Assembly (NCBI GenBank): GCA_029817715.1
Contig: JARUPY010000252.1
Coordinates: 1,984,001-2,048,000, forward strand
Source of the DNA: Melastoma dodecandrum
Taxonomy: Eukaryota > Streptophyta > Magnoliopsida > Myrtales > Melastomataceae
Reading direction: 5' to 3'
Length of the DNA: 64,000 nt
The position numbers were made by a program, and so were the translations under genes. Shown here piece by piece: positions 62,099 through 64,000 of this stretch. Every line of letters begins with the position of its first letter. Position 1 is the stretch's first letter. The notes beneath the pieces were generated by a model. It had not been told where the DNA came from, searched no databases, and saw only the letters and a list, made by a program, of their open reading frames with translations.

Positions 62099-62466
62099 AT
62101 GGTGTCTGTCCTTCAATGTCACCTTTGATCTAGATTTTACGCCTTATCCCTGTTACCCCCATCCATCACACGCGTCTCCTCCCTTCTGACCCCTCTTTAC
62201 AATCCTTTTAATTACACAAGACAACCTACCGCGGTGTACTGTTGTAACAAAGCTCTCCCCTCTCCCCCTTTATCTACCCGTCCCGGCTTCTCTCTCCTGG
62301 TGGGTGTATTGAAATCAGTGTCCTTATCCGACAATGAGATCAAAGTTTTGAACTTTTCCTCCTTCCCGATTCTGGGTCGGTCTTGAAGCCTGTGTCTCCC
62401 TGGAGATTTGGTGTTTTGGTGTTTCCTCTCTCTGTGTGAGTGATTTGTCGGTGGACGAAGGAGGAG

Positions 62467-64000
62467 ATGGCGCCTTCGTTTGATTGGTGGTCTAAGGAGG
62501 TTCACAAGGGGACTCCGGTGGTGGTCAAAATGGAGAACCCAAATTGGTCCATGGTCGAGCTCGAGGGCCCCACCTACGAGGACCTGTTCGTTGGGGAAGG
62601 CGGCACAGCCGCCCTGGACTCCCCCGACCACCGGCACCACCGTCGCCGCAACAAGAACGCCAAGCAGCTCACCTGGGTGTTGCTCCTCAAGGCCCACCGG
62701 GCAGCGGGATGCCTCGCATCAATCGCTGCCGCGGCAGTTGCCCTCTCCTCTGCAGTGCGACAGAGGGTGTCGTCCGGCCGGACAGACGCTGATTTGGAGG
62801 ATGAGGGGTCTACGGGTAGGGAGAAGGAGAACCCGACCGTGAAGTCCAGGTTCTATTCCTGTATAAAGGTGTTCCTTTGGTTGTCCGTGGTACTGCTGGG
62901 TTTCGAGGTGGCTGCTTACTTCAAGGGCTGGCATTTCGGGGTTTCGTCGGGGATGGACCTGCAGAAGTACCTGTTGGATAGTCCCTTAGTCGTGAAGGGC
63001 GTCTTCGATTGGATTTACTCCAAATGGGTGATGATTAGGGTGGAGTACCTTGCTCCTCCTCTACAATTCCTTGCCAACGCCTGTATCGTCCTCTTCCTCG
63101 TCCAGAGCATTGATAGGCTTGTGCTGTGTTTGGGGTGCTTCTGGATCCGGTTCAAGAAGATCAAACCACGATTGAAACCCAACGCCCTTGCTGATCCCGA
63201 ATCGGGTCAGGGCGGGTTCTTCCCCATGGTTCTTGTTCAAATCCCAATGTGCAATGAAAAGGAGGTAACTTTCTTTGTGGTATTTGAAGTTAGTTCTTGT
63301 ACTTTTCGTGGATATTGAGCTGCCTTTCTTTCTTTTTCCACTTGAGGTGTTGGTGGCCGTGGTTTTGGGGTTGACAGTTCTTTATTCTCGAAATAGGTGT
63401 ACCAGCAGTCGATTTCTGCTGTTTGCAGTTTGGATTGGCCGAAATCGAATTTGCTGATTCAAGTCCTCGACGACTCAGATGACCCCATCGCCCAATTGCT
63501 GATCAAGGAGGAAGTTCACAAATGGCAGCAGGAAGGAGCCAATATTGTATACAGGCATAGAGTGATCAGAGAAGGATATAAAGCTGGTAATTTGAAGTCT
63601 GCCATGAATTGTAGCTATGTTAAGGACTACGAGTTTGTGGCCATCTTCGACGCTGACTTTCAGCCCAATCCGGACTTCCTCAAAAGAACAGTTCCCTACT
63701 TCAAGGTAGTTCATTAATTGTTATTATTTTCTGCTGATTATGTATCTGAAAAAGTAATGGTGCTTATTTTACTTTTGTAGTTTACCTGACTATGCTGCAT
63801 TTGATCGACTCTGCAGGATAATGATGAAATTGGACTAGTTCAGGCGAGATGGTCCTTTGTAAACAAGGATGAAAACCTCCTGACGAGATTGCAGAATATT
63901 AATCTGGCTTTCCATTTTGAGGTCGAGCAGCAAGTGAATGGCATTTTCATCAATTTCTTCGGCTTCAACGGGACTGCTGGTGTTTGGAGGATTAAAGCAT
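62467..64000 (+). CDS. Cellulose synthase-like C glucan synthase (xyloglucan backbone), 5' part
   Basis: Golgi glycosyltransferase family 2 enzyme. CSLC proteins make the beta-1,4-glucan backbone of xyloglucan. Visible exons are 62467-63264, 63397-63705 and 63817 onward, running off the window. They are GT-AG and in phase, with about 430 residues seen of some 690 expected. The N-terminus [20 protein letters not shown] and [15 protein letters not shown] resembles the CSLC5/6/12 clade more than CSLC4. Two hydrophobic segments (about 138-158 and 208-235) precede the catalytic domain. Catalytic residues seen are the first Asp pair in QVLDDSDDP (Asp291) and the DxD in FDADF (Asp351, Asp353). The TED and QxxRW motifs would lie beyond 64000. 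The end seen, [12 protein letters not shown], is fully conserved. An in-frame non-canonical extension upstream (from 62440) is ignored. Confidence 0.95.

Larger units (their letters stand above)
57931..62466. other. Gene-poor intergenic region and CSLC upstream region
   Basis: About 4.5 kb without a supported gene. It has a 15-base C run (58748-58762), a 16-base G run (58979-58994), an AGT microsatellite (59639-59660), a GA microsatellite (61128-61147) and AT-rich blocks (60840-60940, 61310-61440). The part 61850-62466 is pyrimidine-rich and is likely promoter plus 5' leader of the CSLC gene. Confidence 0.55.

Noticed and set aside
61829..62122. Minus-strand His/Asn-rich frame
   Set aside because: Product of the compound trinucleotide repeat in the probable CSLC leader.

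Overview
The window is nuclear DNA from a flowering plant, most likely a core eudicot. Genes are split by short GT-AG introns, coding exons are GC-richer than the AT-rich intergenic DNA, and the proteins are plant families: Aux/IAA, plant HEMA glutamyl-tRNA reductase, DTX-type MATE, CEPR1-type LRR receptor kinase, CSLC and class II HD-Zip. I cannot name the species. I saw no prokaryotic operon, CRISPR array, phage or virus.

Layout. 1-237 (+) may be the 3' end of an unrecognised gene. 673-1605 (-) is a decayed relic of the C-terminal (HECT) end of a UPL1/UPL2-like ubiquitin ligase. 4636-6577 (+) is an IAA8/IAA9-like auxin repressor. 7460-9724 (-) is plastid glutamyl-tRNA reductase; a site-II-rich intergenic region separates it from a possible small secreted protein gene (10352-10718, +). 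10.7-16.9 kb is gene-poor and holds a roughly 1-kb hAT-like non-autonomous transposon (12049-13028). 16896-18707 (-) is a MATE transporter. 19464-24273 (-) may be a three-exon small gene with a 3.9-kb intron. 25668-28674 (+) is a CEPR1/XIP1-like receptor kinase. 32221-36092 (+) is an inositol-tetrakisphosphate 1-kinase, followed by ERG28 (36656-37591, +). 38312-38854 (-) is a membrane/acidic protein gene with an in-frame TAG. 39503-42278 (-) is a DUF676 lipase-like esterase. 44366-46714 (+) is a CBM22-GH10 xylanase, convergent with a class II HD-Zip gene (46903-47740, -). Upstream of the HD-Zip is a large inverted-repeat tract. 50570-54381 (-) is an RXW8-like OSCA/CSC1 channel. 56583-57930 (+) is a DnaJ pseudogene. 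62467 to the window end (+) is the first part of a CSLC xyloglucan-backbone glucan synthase.

The genes do not form a pathway cluster. Two act on wall polysaccharides (xylanase, CSLC) and two on signalling (Aux/IAA, CEPR1), but this looks like ordinary plant gene order. I found no convincing new multi-gene system. The items most worth a second look are the amber codon at 38717-38719, a GC-AG intron in ITPK and a probable second one in the esterase, the inverted-repeat tract near 48.34 kb, two gene relics (UPL, DnaJ), the hAT-like element, and two small unassigned genes. All splice junctions were inferred by hand from GT/GC-AG signals, reading phase and recalled family sequences. No search or transcript data were used.
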